Source of the DNA: HGM04593 sp045631205
GTDB lineage: Bacteria > Bacteroidota > Bacteroidia > Bacteroidales > Bacteroidaceae
Assembly (NCBI GenBank): GCA_045631205.1
Contig: JAZQUI010000012.1
Location: forward strand, 1 to 64,000
Reading direction: 5' to 3'
Length of the DNA: 64,000 nt
Each line of letters starts with the position of its first letter. Within the stretch, counting starts at the first letter, position 1. This document shows, in pieces, positions 33,538 through 43,744 of this stretch. A program made the position numbers and the translations under genes. Under the pieces are notes generated by a model that worked only from the letters and a program-made list of their open reading frames with translations, made no database searches and had not been told where the DNA came from.

Positions 33538-36018
33538 TTAGTCGGTGTAGTAAATTCGTTTTATTCGGGTTGATACGGAGGTTAAAACCTCGTAAGGTAT
33601 AGTTTCGAGCCACTCGGCAAGTTTCTGGGCCGGAAGGCTGTGCCCGAAAATTTCCACAACATCGCCTTCGTGACAATCAATGTCGGTAACATCGACCATA
33701 CACACATCCATACAGATATTTCCAATGTAGGGCGCAGGCTTGCCATTTACAATGCAATATCCGCGGCCGTTGCCAAGTTTGCGGTTAAGTCCGTCGGCAT
33801 ATCCAATGGGCAGAGCGGCGATGCGTGATGTGCGTGTAAGTTCTCCGCGACGGCTGTAACCAACTGTTTCTGTAGCGGGAATTTCGTGTATTTGCAGAAT
33901 TATGGTTTTCAAAGTGGAAATGGGGCGCAATGCGCTTTCTTCTCCCATTGGCGATATGCCGTAGAGACCTATGCCCAAACGCACCGCTTCGTATTGTACA
34001 TCGGTGAAGCGCTCGGTTCCGGCACTGTTGCATATATGGCGCAGTATCTTGTGCTTGAAGGCTGCTTGCAGTGTTTCGCTTGCCGTTGTGAATCTCTCAA
34101 CCTGTGTCTTTGAGAAACTGTCGAATAGCGGGCTGTCGCTGCCTACAAAGTGTGAGAACACCGAACGGGGAGTGAGCGCATTCTGCAGTTTCAGTTTCTC
34201 TATAAGCAGGGGCATTTCTTTGGGGAGAAAGCCCAGACGGTGCATTCCGGTATCTATTTTAATGTGTACAGGGTAGTCTGTTATGCCTTCGCGCGTGGCT
34301 GCTTGTGCAATAGCGTTAAGCATGGAGAAACTGTATATCTCGGGCTCCAGCTTGTTCTCGAACAGAGTGCGGAACGAACTTGGTTCCGGGTTCATAACAA
34401 TGATTCCCGTGGTTATTCCTGCGCGACGCAAATCTGCGCCTTCATCGGCAACAGCTACGGCAAGGTAATCGACACGGCACTCCTGCAATGTGCGCGCAAT
34501 CTCCATTGCTCCGGCTCCGTAAGCCGATGCCTTTACCATGCAGATGCACTTTGTGTCGGGGCGCAGTTTGCTGCGGTAGTAGTTCAGGTTGTCGCGCAGT
34601 GCGCCGAGGTTAACTTCGAGAATGGTTTGGTGTACCTTCTTTTCCAGTGCCTCGGTAATCTCCTCGAAACGGAAACTGCGTGAGCCTTTTATGAGTATAA
34701 CTTCATTTGCGAGTGTTGCGAATGTGTTCGATGTGATAAAACTCTCGGTATCGGCAAAGAAATAACTCTCGCATGACATTTTACTTAATTTCTGCTCTTC
34801 GCCCGAAATATCGTTTCCAATGCCAATGAATTTCTCAATTTTATGTTCTGTGATATATTGCGCAACGGTGCGGTAGAGCGAGCGTTGCGATTGCCCAGTC
34901 TGCTTTATGTCCGAAAGTATAAGTGTTCGGCGCAGGTGCGGCATTGTGTTGCAACGGCGTTCCATAAAGTCGAGTGCAATGTCGAGCGATGCAATGTCGG
35001 CATTGTAGCTGTCGTTGATGAGCACGCATCCGTTTTTTCCCTCCTTCACTTCGAGGCGCATAGCAACAGGCTCCAATTGTGCCATGCGTCGTGCGATGGT
35101 GTCGGCAGGAACCATCAGGTACAGCGCCGCTGCAAGGCAATTTATGGAGTTCTCTATGGATGCGTCGTCGAAGAAAGGTATGTGATAGCTGTGTTCAAAT
35201 GTGAGGTAGCGGTATGTTATAGTTGTACCGTTCTCTTTCTTCTCAATAGAACTTATGAATAGCGGTCTTTCGGGGTCTCGCTGCGACCAGGCAATCTCGC
35301 GTGACGGCAGCAACGAGTGTGTTACGCAGTCGCTTATAATAGCGTTGTCGGCGTTGTATATTACAATGTCGCACTTCTTGAAAAGTTGTAATTTTTCGAG
35401 GCATTTATCTTGAAGTGTGCTGAAATTCTCCTGGTGCGCACCACTTATGTTTGTGATAATTCCTATCGTCGGGTTTATAATGCCTTGTAGCTTGTCCATC
35501 TCCTGCGGTTGTGAGATGCCGGCCTCGAAAATGCCCAAGGTGCTCTCTTCGTCGAGTTTCCACACCGAAAGCGGAACGCCAATCTGTGAATTGTAGCTTC
35601 GGGGCGAGCGGGTTACATTGTAGTTTTCAGCGGTAAGTTGTGATAGCCACTCTTTTACAATGGTTTTTCCGTCGCTTCCTGTTATGCCCACAATAGGTAT
35701 TCCGAACTTTGAACGGTGGCTTGCAGCCAATTGCTGCAAGGCTTTTTGGCTGTCGTGTACAATAATGAAGTTCGAATCGGTGAATTGTGCTGCAAACTCA
35801 TCTCTTTCCACCACAAAGTTTCTCACCCCCCTGCCGTGCAGGTTGGAAATATATTTGTGTCCGTCGCCGTGTGTGGTCTTTATGGCAAAGAACAGTGTCT
35901 CCTCGGGAAAAGCGAGCGAACGGCTGTCGGTCAACAATCGCGATATTGTTGCCTCTGGTGTGGGAGTCGCATACTCTGCTTTCAGTATTTGTGCTATTTG
36001 TTCAATAGTGTATTGCAT
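33538..36018 (-). CDS. murF/alr: MurF-alanine racemase fusion (bifunctional peptidoglycan precursor enzyme)
   Basis: The 826-residue protein joins two enzymes. Residues 1 to about 450 are MurF, which adds D-Ala-D-Ala to UDP-MurNAc-tripeptide (ATP P-loop GITGSDGKT at 111-119; NDSYNADIASLDIAL near 333). Residues about 455-826 are alanine racemase, which supplies D-alanine (PLP lysine in MVKASAYGAGA near 490; HIKIDTGMHRLGF; C-terminal Tyr region IGYADGLNRKLGNG). The fusion is a known Bacteroidota arrangement and couples D-Ala production to its use. The start overlaps the end of the GSCFA gene by 25 bases. A terminator lies just downstream. Confidence 0.94.
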   Translation of the reverse strand: MQYTIEQIAQILKAEYATPTPEATISRLLTDSRSLAFPEETLFFAIKTTHGDGHKYISNLHGRGVRNFVVERDEFAAQFTDSNFIIVHDSQKALQQLAASHRSKFGIPIVGITGSDGKTIVKEWLSQLTAENYNVTRSPRSYNSQIGVPLSVWKLDEESTLGIFEAGISQPQEMDKLQGIINPTIGIITNISGAHQENFSTLQDKCLEKLQLFKKCDIVIYNADNAIISDCVTHSLLPSREIAWSQRDPERPLFISSIEKKENGTTITYRYLTFEHSYHIPFFDDASIENSINCLAAALYLMVPADTIARRMAQLEPVAMRLEVKEGKNGCVLINDSYNADIASLDIALDFMERRCNTMPHLRRTLILSDIKQTGQSQRSLYRTVAQYITEHKIEKFIGIGNDISGEEQKLSKMSCESYFFADTESFITSNTFATLANEVILIKGSRSFRFEEITEALEKKVHQTILEVNLGALRDNLNYYRSKLRPDTKCICMVKASAYGAGAMEIARTLQECRVDYLAVAVADEGADLRRAGITTGIIVMNPEPSSFRTLFENKLEPEIYSFSMLNAIAQAATREGITDYPVHIKIDTGMHRLGFLPKEMPLLIEKLKLQNALTPRSVFSHFVGSDSPLFDSFSKTQVERFTTASETLQAAFKHKILRHICNSAGTERFTDVQYEAVRLGIGLYGISPMGEESALRPISTLKTIILQIHEIPATETVGYSRRGELTRTSRIAALPIGYADGLNRKLGNGRGYCIVNGKPAPYIGNICMDVCMVDVTDIDCHEGDVVEIFGHSLPAQKLAEWLETIPYEVLTSVSTRIKRIYYTD

Positions 36019-36989
36019 CTTTCAATATCTTTTTCAAAGTCGAGATGGGTGTGCAGTTCTTTTATCTGCGTTATTTTTCGCAGCAAGTTGGCAATGAATT
36101 TTCTGTATCCATCGCTCTCGGCATCGAAAGGTCGATGTGCGAGCCCGCGCGAAATCTCCTCAATGGCATTGCTTAAGACAATGCTCTCTTCTGTTATGTG
36201 CTGTGCCGAGAATTTTTCCCATATATACTCCACGGCAAGTGGCGACGGGTGAGTCATATCTTCGGCGTAGAAACGATAGTCGCGCAACTCGTCCATCATA
36301 ATTTCGTATGCGGGGAAATAATCGCATTTGTCGGGGTATGCTTTGCGCACTTTTTCGGTTGCGAGCAATAGAGTAGCTTTGCTAAGTTGGTTGTCGTGTG
36401 CTCCGTCGCGCAGGTGTCTTATAGGGCTTACGGTGAACAATATTTTTACTTCGGGACGAATGGCTGCAATGCTCTTTATGATATCGCCTAAATTTTCGGC
36501 AATCTCCTCAATGTCAACAAGCCTTCGGTTGAATGTGGCAGCCGGCAATTTGTGGCAGTTGCTCACAACCAATCCATCGCTTCTACGCTCATATACATAA
36601 GCTGTGCCAAGTGTTATTACAATAGTGTCAACCTCTTTTATGAATTCGTGTGCCTGTTGCAACGAACTGTTTATGTGGTGGAGGAACTCATCGCGTGTTT
36701 TGCGCGAAAAATCGCTATGGTGCAGTATGCTGTGCCACCTTCCCTCGCTCTCAAATATTTCGGGTGAATTTTCGTTGAACTCTTCTCCGCTTATCACACG
36801 GCGCAGCACAGTTGCTATTGATAACGGGTTGTATATTATGCCGAACGGGTTGCTGCATATGTCGAACTTGCGTTCAGCCAATCTTTGTCCGATGTTCTGC
36901 GCAAAGCAAGAGCCCAAGAGCATAATCCTGTTCTTGTGGTCAATTCTTATACCTCCTTTTTTAAATTCTACCGGCGTAGTCAGTTGCAT
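35994..36989 (-). CDS. GSCFA-domain protein
   Basis: The 331-residue protein begins with the diagnostic GSCFAQNIGQRLAERKF motif (residues 27-43), followed by NPFGIIYNPLSI and a later VITLGTAYVYE, with DDMTHPS-like EDMTHPSPLAV near residue 250. GSCFA proteins are SGNH-like hydrolases found in Bacteroidota and alpha-proteobacteria; the substrate is unknown. Its constant position upstream of murF-alr, with overlapping ends, suggests a link with cell-wall or envelope polymer modification. A TAAATTTG -7 box lies on the minus strand at 37027-37020. Confidence 0.88.
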   Translation of the reverse strand: MQLTTPVEFKKGGIRIDHKNRIMLLGSCFAQNIGQRLAERKFDICSNPFGIIYNPLSIATVLRRVISGEEFNENSPEIFESEGRWHSILHHSDFSRKTRDEFLHHINSSLQQAHEFIKEVDTIVITLGTAYVYERRSDGLVVSNCHKLPAATFNRRLVDIEEIAENLGDIIKSIAAIRPEVKILFTVSPIRHLRDGAHDNQLSKATLLLATEKVRKAYPDKCDYFPAYEIMMDELRDYRFYAEDMTHPSPLAVEYIWEKFSAQHITEESIVLSNAIEEISRGLAHRPFDAESDGYRKFIANLLRKITQIKELHTHLDFEKDIERCNTLLNK

Positions 36990-37050
36990 ATAGTGCTGCT
37001 TCTCGTTTGCAATTTATTGCAAATTTAATGAAGTTACGCAATTAATATTA

Positions 37051-37155
37051 TATCTTTGCACCAGAATTTTCATTATATCGCAAATATATGCCTAATTTAA
37101 AGTAATCCAAAAGTTGTAATTTATATTTAAATTGGCTATTATTGCAATATGTTTG
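37051..37155 (+). promoter_or_regulatory. Two -7 boxes before dxs
   Basis: TATCTTTG at 37051-37058 and TATGTTTG at 37148-37155 both match the -7 consensus; neither has a clear -33 box at 19 nt. The first would give a leader of about 100 nt, the second almost none. Confidence 0.45.
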
Positions 37156-37168
37156 GTATTTGTTTTGT

Positions 37169-39058
37169 ATGGAAATAAACTCAAAATACCCCTTGTTGGG
37201 GAAAATAAACTCTCCGGCCGACTTGCGTGCGTTGTCCGAAAACCAGTTGCCACAAGTGTGTAAAGAGTTGAGAGAGTTTATAATAGAAGCTTGCTCGACC
37301 AATCCCGGACACTTTGCCTCGAGCTTGGGTTCTGTGGAACTTACCGTAGCACTCCACTATGTCTATGACACTCCCTCGGACAAACTTGTGTGGGACGTTG
37401 GCCATCAGGCCTATGGTCACAAAATCCTCACCGGTCGTCGCGACATCTTCCACACCAACCGCAAGTTAGGCGGTGTAAAACCTTTCCCCTCTCCCGATGA
37501 AAGCGAGTACGACTCGTTTATGGCCGGCCACGCATCGAACTCTATTTCGGCAGCGTTGGGTCTTGCCGTTTCTGCATCGTTGCAAGCAAAGGACGATGAA
37601 CACGTTGTTGCCATCATTGGCGACGGTTCAATGAGTGGAGGTCTTGCCTTTGAGGGACTTAACAATATGTCGAACTGTGAGAACAACTTGCTTGTTATTC
37701 TTAACGATAACAATATGTCCATCGATAAGAGTGTCGGTGGTCTCAGCCAGTTGCTCATAACAATGCACTCGTCGCGTTTCTACAATAGAATGCGTAACCG
37801 CCTTGCGCGTTGCTTTACCCGTGTGGGCCTGTTGAACAAACAGCGTGCTACGGCTCTTACCCGTTTCAATAACGGGCTTAAAGCAATGCTTTTCCGCCGT
37901 CACAATATATTTGAGGCTATGTCGGCGCGTTACTTCGGTCCCATCGACGGGCACGATGTGCGTGAGCTTGTGCGTATGCTTCATATAATAAAAGATATGA
38001 AAGGCCCCAAGATGCTTCACATAAACACGGTGAAAGGCAAGGGATACGAACCAGCCGAGAAAACACCTACTTTGTGGCATCAACCGGGATTGTTCGATAT
38101 TGAAACAGGCGAGCGTCTTGTGAAAAATGGTGGAAGCCCACGTTTTCAGGATGTTTTTGGTGAAACGCTTGTTGAACTTGCCCGCCTTAATGACAAGGTA
38201 GTGGGCGTAACCCCCGCAATGCCTACCGGCTGTTCTATGAACCTGCTTATGAACGAGATGCCTTCGCGTTTCTTCGATGTTGGTATTGCCGAGGGACACG
38301 CAGTGACCTTCTCTGCCGGTCTTGCCAAGGGCGGTTCCATGCCTTTCTGCAACATCTATTCGTCGTTTATGCAACGTGCATACGACAACCTTATACACGA
38401 CGCAGCTTTGCAGCGTGTGAATATGGTGCTTTGTCTCGACAGAGCAGGCCTTGTCGGCGAGGATGGCCCCACTCACCACGGAGCTTTTGACCTTGCTTAC
38501 TTGCGTCCCATTCCCAATATTACAATATCTTCTCCCTACGACGAGTGCGAGTTGCGTCGCCTTATGTACACGGCGCAGCAGCCGGGTATGGGAACCTTCG
38601 TCATACGTTACCCACGTGGTAAGGGCTCTCTTACCGACTGGCGTTGTCCGCTGGAGACAATTGAGGTTGGCAAAGGCCGCTTGATGAAAGAGGGTAGTGA
38701 TGTAGCTTTGCTCACTCTCGGTCCCATTGGCAAACTTGCCGAAACAGCCGTTGCTGCTGCCGAAAAGCAGGGCGTGAGCGTGGCACACTACGATATGCGT
38801 TTCCTTAAACCATTGGATAATGATATTCTCCGTACCGTTGGCGAGAAATTCAGTCACATAGTAACCGTTGAGGACGGTGTAGTGAAAGGCGGTCTTGGCA
38901 GTGCCGTGGCCGAATATATGTCGGCCAATGGTTATTCTCCCCGAATCGATTGCATTGGTATCCCCGATACTTTTGTAGAGCACGGAACACCGCAGGAACT
39001 CTACGATATATGCAAAATGGACAATGGCTCTATCCTTGAAGCTATTTTAAAAAAATAA
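37169..39058 (+). CDS. dxs: 1-deoxy-D-xylulose-5-phosphate synthase
   Basis: It condenses pyruvate and glyceraldehyde-3-phosphate to DXP, the first step of the MEP isoprenoid pathway (ispG of the same pathway is at 49609). The product is 629 residues from ATG 37169. It has the thiamine-diphosphate motif GDGSMSGGLAFEGLNN...NDNNMSI (near 150-190), GHQAYGHKIL, and a transketolase pyrimidine domain starting near 310 (FDVGIAEGHAVTFSAGLA with the catalytic Glu). TrkA follows after 12 nt, so dxs-trkA-trkH are probably one operon. Confidence 0.95.
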   Translation: MEINSKYPLLGKINSPADLRALSENQLPQVCKELREFIIEACSTNPGHFASSLGSVELTVALHYVYDTPSDKLVWDVGHQAYGHKILTGRRDIFHTNRKLGGVKPFPSPDESEYDSFMAGHASNSISAALGLAVSASLQAKDDEHVVAIIGDGSMSGGLAFEGLNNMSNCENNLLVILNDNNMSIDKSVGGLSQLLITMHSSRFYNRMRNRLARCFTRVGLLNKQRATALTRFNNGLKAMLFRRHNIFEAMSARYFGPIDGHDVRELVRMLHIIKDMKGPKMLHINTVKGKGYEPAEKTPTLWHQPGLFDIETGERLVKNGGSPRFQDVFGETLVELARLNDKVVGVTPAMPTGCSMNLLMNEMPSRFFDVGIAEGHAVTFSAGLAKGGSMPFCNIYSSFMQRAYDNLIHDAALQRVNMVLCLDRAGLVGEDGPTHHGAFDLAYLRPIPNITISSPYDECELRRLMYTAQQPGMGTFVIRYPRGKGSLTDWRCPLETIEVGKGRLMKEGSDVALLTLGPIGKLAETAVAAAEKQGVSVAHYDMRFLKPLDNDILRTVGEKFSHIVTVEDGVVKGGLGSAVAEYMSANGYSPRIDCIGIPDTFVEHGTPQELYDICKMDNGSILEAILKK

Positions 39059-39070
39059 AAACAAGCAGCT

Positions 39071-40408
39071 ATGAGAATTGTGATAGCCGGCGCGGGTGCC
39101 GTGGGAACACACTTGGCAAAGATGCTCTCGGTTGGTGCCGAAAATGTGGTGTTGCTCGACGAAAGCGAAGAGAAACTCGGTAAGATGGAGTCGCGTTTCG
39201 ACCTTAAAGCGCAGGTGGGTGCTCCAACAAAAATATCGGATCTTAAACTTGCCGGTGCCGACGACGCCGACCTCTTTGTTGCTGTAACTCCCAACGAGAG
39301 CGACAACGTAACGGCCTGTATACTTGCCCACTATCTTGGCGCCAAAAAGACAGTTGCCCGCATCGATAATTACGAATATCTGCAACCCAAGCATAAAAGC
39401 TATTTCGCATCGCTCGGCATAGACTCGCTCATTTACCCCGAGCAACTTGCAGCCGAAGAGATTGCCACAAGCATAAAATACAGCTGGATGCGCCAGTTCC
39501 TTGAATTTGGCGACGGCGCTCTTGTGATGGTTGGTGTAAAGGTGCGCGAGGGTGCGCCCATTCTCGGTACACTTTTTAAAGACCTTCCGCCCGACACTCC
39601 TTATCACGTGGTTGCCATACAACGTGGCGAGGAGACAATAATACCCCGTGGAAACGACTCTATCGCCCCCGACGACCTTGTCTGCTTTATGACCGTGAAG
39701 GATAAAATACCCTTTTTGCGAAGCGTGTGCGGTAAGTCGGAGTTCTCCGAGGTGCGCAGCCTCATAATAATGGGTGGCAGCCGCATTGCAGTGCGCACGG
39801 TGAACCTTCTCCCCGATAACATAAAGGTAAAAATCATAGAGAGCGACCTTGCCCGTTGCCACAAATTGCTCGAACTCGTCGATGACAAGATTATGATAAT
39901 CAACGGCGATGCCCGTGACCCCGAATTGCTGCGTAGTGAAGGAATAGAACATACCGACGCCTTTATATCTCTCAGTGATAACTCCGAGACAAATATCCTT
40001 GCCTGTCTTTCGGCCAAACGTTCGGGCGTGTATCGTACCGTAGCCGAGGTTGAAAACATAGACTACATATCAATGGCCGAAAAAATGGATATCGGTTCGG
40101 TTATCAACAAGAAAAAACTTGCAGCGAGCAACATATTCCAGATGATGCTCAACACCGATGTGTCGAGTGTGAAATGTCTTACATTCATTCAGGCCGTGGT
40201 AGTGGAATTCCCGGTGAAAGAGGGTGTTGCTATTACAAAGAAACCGGTTAAAGACCTCTCTTTGCCCTATGGAGCAAATATCGGTGGTCTCATACGTAAT
40301 GGCGAGGGAATGCACGTTACCGGTAACACAATGATACAGGCAGACGACCACGTAATCATATTCTGTCTGGAGCATGTTATAAAGAAACTCGAAAAATATT
40401 TCAATTGA
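39071..40408 (+). CDS. trkA: Trk potassium uptake regulatory subunit TrkA
   Basis: This is the cytoplasmic NAD-binding gating subunit of the Trk K+ uptake system. The 445-residue protein has two RCK repeats: MRIVIAGAGAVGTHLAKMLS at the start, and a second, more degenerate nucleotide fold after EVRSLIIMGGSRIAVRTVNLL (about 225). Each is followed by a TrkA-C domain (second ending near 445). It lies directly before its membrane partner trkH (1-nt gap). Confidence 0.94.
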   Translation: MRIVIAGAGAVGTHLAKMLSVGAENVVLLDESEEKLGKMESRFDLKAQVGAPTKISDLKLAGADDADLFVAVTPNESDNVTACILAHYLGAKKTVARIDNYEYLQPKHKSYFASLGIDSLIYPEQLAAEEIATSIKYSWMRQFLEFGDGALVMVGVKVREGAPILGTLFKDLPPDTPYHVVAIQRGEETIIPRGNDSIAPDDLVCFMTVKDKIPFLRSVCGKSEFSEVRSLIIMGGSRIAVRTVNLLPDNIKVKIIESDLARCHKLLELVDDKIMIINGDARDPELLRSEGIEHTDAFISLSDNSETNILACLSAKRSGVYRTVAEVENIDYISMAEKMDIGSVINKKKLAASNIFQMMLNTDVSSVKCLTFIQAVVVEFPVKEGVAITKKPVKDLSLPYGANIGGLIRNGEGMHVTGNTMIQADDHVIIFCLEHVIKKLEKYFN

Positions 40409-40409
40409 G

Positions 40410-41864
40410 ATGTTTCACCCGAAGATTATATCGAGAATTATAGGCTTTCTGCTAATGATAGAGGCAGCCTTCCTCTTCAGCAGTTTTGCCGTTTCTTTCT
40501 ATTACCACGAACACATATTACGTACATATATCTACAGTCTCGCAGCAATGGTGGGCTGTGGTGCATTGCTTGCATACATAGGCAAGGGACAGGAACGTAA
40601 TATTTCCCGTAAGGACGGCTATATTGTGGTAACACTCTGTTGGGTGATATTCTCGCTTTTTGGTGCTCTGCCTTACTATTTGAGCGGTTACATACCATCG
40701 GTTACCGATGCTTTCTTCGAGACAATGTCGGGCTTTTCCACAACCGGTGCCACTATTCTTGATAATATAGAATCCTTGCCGCAAAGCCTGCTTTTCTGGC
40801 GTGCTATGTCGCACTGGGTAGGTGGTTTGGGTATAGTGTTCTTTACCGTGGCGGTATTCCCTGTTTTTGGACTTGGCGATATAAATCTCTTTGCAGCCGA
40901 GTCGGTGGGTCCTATGCACGCGAAACTCCACCCGAGAATATCGGTTGCTGCGCGTTGGATACTCACCGTTTATGTGGGTCTTACCATATTGGCTACCGTA
41001 GCGTTCTATTTTTCGGGTATGGGCAAGTTCGATGCTGTGTGCCACGCAATGTCAACTGTTGCCACAGGCGGTTTCTCTACAAAGCAGGCAAGTATAGCGG
41101 CGTTTAACTCTCCGCTCATCGACTATGTAGTAACCCTGTTTATGTTCCTGGGCGGTGTAAACTTCTCATTGCTCTATCTGTTCCTGTTCAAGGCCAACTT
41201 CTCTTCACTGTTCCGCGACAGTGAATTCCGTGTGTATACAGGCTCGGTGGTTATCTTCACCATCATTATAACCGCAGGACTCTTTTTCTCCACCCCAATG
41301 GGTGCAGAGGAGGCTTTCCGTACCTCGCTCTTTCAGGTTGTTTCCATACAGACAACTACCGGTTTTGCCACCTCCAACTATGTTTTGTGGTTGCCTGTTT
41401 TGTGGCTTTTGTTGAGTGCGATAATGTTCTTGGGTGCCTGCTCGGGTTCAACGAGCGGTGCAATGAAGTGCGCGCGTATATCAATTCTTGGCAGGGTAAT
41501 GTTCAACGAGTTCAAACGCATTGTACACCCCAATGCCATTATACCGGTGCGTATGAGTGGCAAGATTGTTCCAACTCCGGTGCAGTCGGCAATCCTTGCC
41601 TATACAGTGCTCTATGTTGGTATAATTGTAATAGGTATCTTCGTGAATATGACCTTTGGTCTTGATTTCCTCGATGCCTATGGTCTTTCGGCATCTTCGG
41701 TAAGTAATGTGGGCCCCGCTCTCGGGCATTATGGCCCAATGGATTCTTTCTCCACTTTGCCTGCTGTTATCAAGTGGTTCTGTTCGTTCCAGATGTTGGT
41801 TGGCCGTCTTGAATTCTTTGCGGTGCTTTTGTTGTTTCTGCCGGTTTTCTGGAAACGCAGTTAA
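40410..41864 (+). CDS. trkH: Trk potassium uptake membrane subunit TrkH
   Basis: This is the pore subunit of the Trk K+ transporter. The 484-residue polytopic protein has the four pore loops with selectivity-filter glycines visible as SGFSTTGATIL, TVATGGFST, QTTTGFATS and SSVSNVGPALG. It follows trkA by 1 nt. It ends 7 nt before the convergent DUF4435 gene, without a clear terminator in between. Confidence 0.94.
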   Translation: MFHPKIISRIIGFLLMIEAAFLFSSFAVSFYYHEHILRTYIYSLAAMVGCGALLAYIGKGQERNISRKDGYIVVTLCWVIFSLFGALPYYLSGYIPSVTDAFFETMSGFSTTGATILDNIESLPQSLLFWRAMSHWVGGLGIVFFTVAVFPVFGLGDINLFAAESVGPMHAKLHPRISVAARWILTVYVGLTILATVAFYFSGMGKFDAVCHAMSTVATGGFSTKQASIAAFNSPLIDYVVTLFMFLGGVNFSLLYLFLFKANFSSLFRDSEFRVYTGSVVIFTIIITAGLFFSTPMGAEEAFRTSLFQVVSIQTTTGFATSNYVLWLPVLWLLLSAIMFLGACSGSTSGAMKCARISILGRVMFNEFKRIVHPNAIIPVRMSGKIVPTPVQSAILAYTVLYVGIIVIGIFVNMTFGLDFLDAYGLSASSVSNVGPALGHYGPMDSFSTLPAVIKWFCSFQMLVGRLEFFAVLLLFLPVFWKRS

Positions 41865-41871
41865 GCCATCG

Positions 41872-42873
41872 TTATTTATTCTCCAAGGATTTCAGCAAGT
41901 TTTCAATGTCGCTCTGCAAACGTTTGTAGGGCGCAGCCTCGGTGTATGCAGTGTTCTTGCTTAGCATAAGGGCTACATCGCACTGGCTGTGGCGATACGA
42001 TGAGAGTTCATTTGAGTATTGCTGGCGGTGATAGGCATATTTCTCAATCTCCACTTCACGTCTGCTGCGAAGGAAACGGCACACTGGGGTGAGTATGCGC
42101 ATAACCACACTGTCCATAATGTGGTGTCCCTGAATGTAGAAATAACACTCTTCGGGTAGTATGCCAAGTGTGGCAAGTTCCTCTTTCAGTGCGTCGTGCT
42201 TTTCAACAAGGTGTGGGAAATGCTTTTGCAGATATTTAACCTTGTGGTTTACCCGCTCCTCGAGTTGCTTTAGAGATATTGCCGGGTTTTCTATATTGAA
42301 CGATGTTAGGCGCACAATCTCGCAGAAGTGTTGCATGCTCATCGTTTTTAGGTCGTGTATGCGATAGAGAAGAATGTTCCACACAAAGAGGGGGTAACAA
42401 ATTTGTGAGTACATTTTCATAAACATAGGGATGTCGAGTACGTCGGTGTCGTTGAGTGTGCTTTGCACGCACACCTGTTTCAGGCTCTCGGCATAGCATT
42501 TGAGGTTTTCTATTGCGTAGGCGTAGGTGTGCAGAATGTAAGGGTTGTTTATTATTTGTCGCGAAGTCTCTGTTGCGCCTTGCAGCAGAAAGTCGTAGTC
42601 GGCATCCACGCAGGCTATCATATTGCGCCCCACCGCTTCGCCAAGCATATTCATCATAGCCTGTTTTTTTCCCTTTGTGAGTTTGCCACGTGCTGGCAAC
42701 ATAACCTCGAAGCGGTATTTATCGTTTTCGTACCGGCTGAATACGTTGCGCCAGAAAGAGATATCGTCGTAACTCTCCACATAAGCGATTATGCGGTGTT
42801 TGGCTCTCTTCGGGCGTAATTTGTTTGCCGCCTCAATGAATGCCGAAGTGAGATATCCTGTGAGTCTTTTCAT
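41872..42873 (-). CDS. DUF4435 protein, TOPRIM-like (AriB-like)
   Basis: The 333-residue protein has a TOPRIM-type metal-site pattern. An acidic residue follows the first strand (IIAYVESYDDISFW, Glu33 with Asp36/37), and a second strand ends in ACVDADYDF (Asp90, Asp92). This is the DUF4435 arrangement found in AriB, the nuclease partner of the AAA ATPase AriA in the PARIS anti-phage system. The C-terminal two thirds are helical. It lies 19 nt downstream of an ABC-type ATPase gene and shares its promoter. Known AriB cleaves tRNA when released from AriA; that activity here is inference. The pair could also be an ordinary conserved Bacteroidales module. Confidence 0.75.
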   Translation of the reverse strand: MKRLTGYLTSAFIEAANKLRPKRAKHRIIAYVESYDDISFWRNVFSRYENDKYRFEVMLPARGKLTKGKKQAMMNMLGEAVGRNMIACVDADYDFLLQGATETSRQIINNPYILHTYAYAIENLKCYAESLKQVCVQSTLNDTDVLDIPMFMKMYSQICYPLFVWNILLYRIHDLKTMSMQHFCEIVRLTSFNIENPAISLKQLEERVNHKVKYLQKHFPHLVEKHDALKEELATLGILPEECYFYIQGHHIMDSVVMRILTPVCRFLRSRREVEIEKYAYHRQQYSNELSSYRHSQCDVALMLSKNTAYTEAAPYKRLQSDIENLLKSLENK

Positions 42874-42892
42874 ACTGCACAGCCTTTGGGGT

Positions 42893-43717
42893 TTATTGTG
42901 TAATATCTTCCATTTCTGTTACGGCATCGGCCCAGCCGTTCATTATTATGGCGGGTGAATGCGTGCAGAGAATGATTTGTGCGTTTGGGTTGAGTGTGCG
43001 TATAAGTGTAATAAGCCTCTCCTGCCACTCTATATGCAGAGATATTTCGGGCTCGTCCATAAGCATTACGCAGTGGCGGTTCTCCTGTACAAGTGCCGTG
43101 AGCAGTATCACCAGCATCTGCTTCTCGCCCGACGACAACATATAAGGCGATATTGTTTCGCCATATTGCTCAAAGAAAATTTCGTTGCTGGTACGGTTTA
43201 TGTTCTTTGCTGTGGGGGCAAAGAGTTCGTCTATCAGGTCCTGGAAAATCTTTTTCGGTTTGGTTAGTTCGGCGGCGGCTTTCTGCTCCTCGGGCTTCCC
43301 CGATGTGAGCAGTTCTATTATTCTGTTGCCAATGTTCACCTGGTAGTTCAGGTAACGGCGTTGCAGGTTGTAGAGCTGCCAGTCGAGTTCGGTGCGAATA
43401 TCGGCACCCGGTATTTTTTCGAGCATTTCGCCGTTCAGTATAGGCCTGTCAATGCTGCTTATCACATCGAACTGTATGCTTGTGGCATCCTCGGGATGGA
43501 ACGTTATATGCACCCCGTTTTCGGGGTTTGTGGTAAGGCGTCCCTGGCGCATAATGTTCAAGTGGCGTGCCGATCGGTTTATCACCGTGCTTTTTCCCAC
43601 TCCGTTGCTGCCGCTCAAGATGTTGACATCGGGGTTAAGTTCCCAATAGATGTGTTTGCGGTTGGCCCACAGAGAATCAATCTCTATGCTTTTTATATAT
43701 TCACCCATCTTCTCCAT
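42893..43717 (-). CDS. AAA/ABC-type ATPase, AriA/OLD-like
   Basis: The start is taken as ATG 43717 (MEKMGEYIKSIE). The in-frame extension to 43774 would include the promoter. The 274-residue protein has Walker A GSNGVGKST (36-44), an ABC-type signature LSSGEKQML, Walker B VMLMDEPEISLH and a THSP switch motif, all within a compact fold. The head-domain helical insert is short. It resembles the SMC/RecF-like ATPases of OLD and PARIS AriA, though shorter than known AriA. Paired with the DUF4435 gene, it would act as sensor or gatekeeper of the TOPRIM-like protein. It has a perfect promoter of its own. Confidence 0.8.
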   Translation of the reverse strand: MEKMGEYIKSIEIDSLWANRKHIYWELNPDVNILSGSNGVGKSTVINRSARHLNIMRQGRLTTNPENGVHITFHPEDATSIQFDVISSIDRPILNGEMLEKIPGADIRTELDWQLYNLQRRYLNYQVNIGNRIIELLTSGKPEEQKAAAELTKPKKIFQDLIDELFAPTAKNINRTSNEIFFEQYGETISPYMLSSGEKQMLVILLTALVQENRHCVMLMDEPEISLHIEWQERLITLIRTLNPNAQIILCTHSPAIIMNGWADAVTEMEDITQ

Positions 43718-43744
43718 TATGCAGTATGTTAAGGTTGCTATGTG

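Noticed and set aside
37628..38983. 451-codon open frame antisense to dxs
   Set aside because: Composition is that of a shadow frame and dxs is certain.
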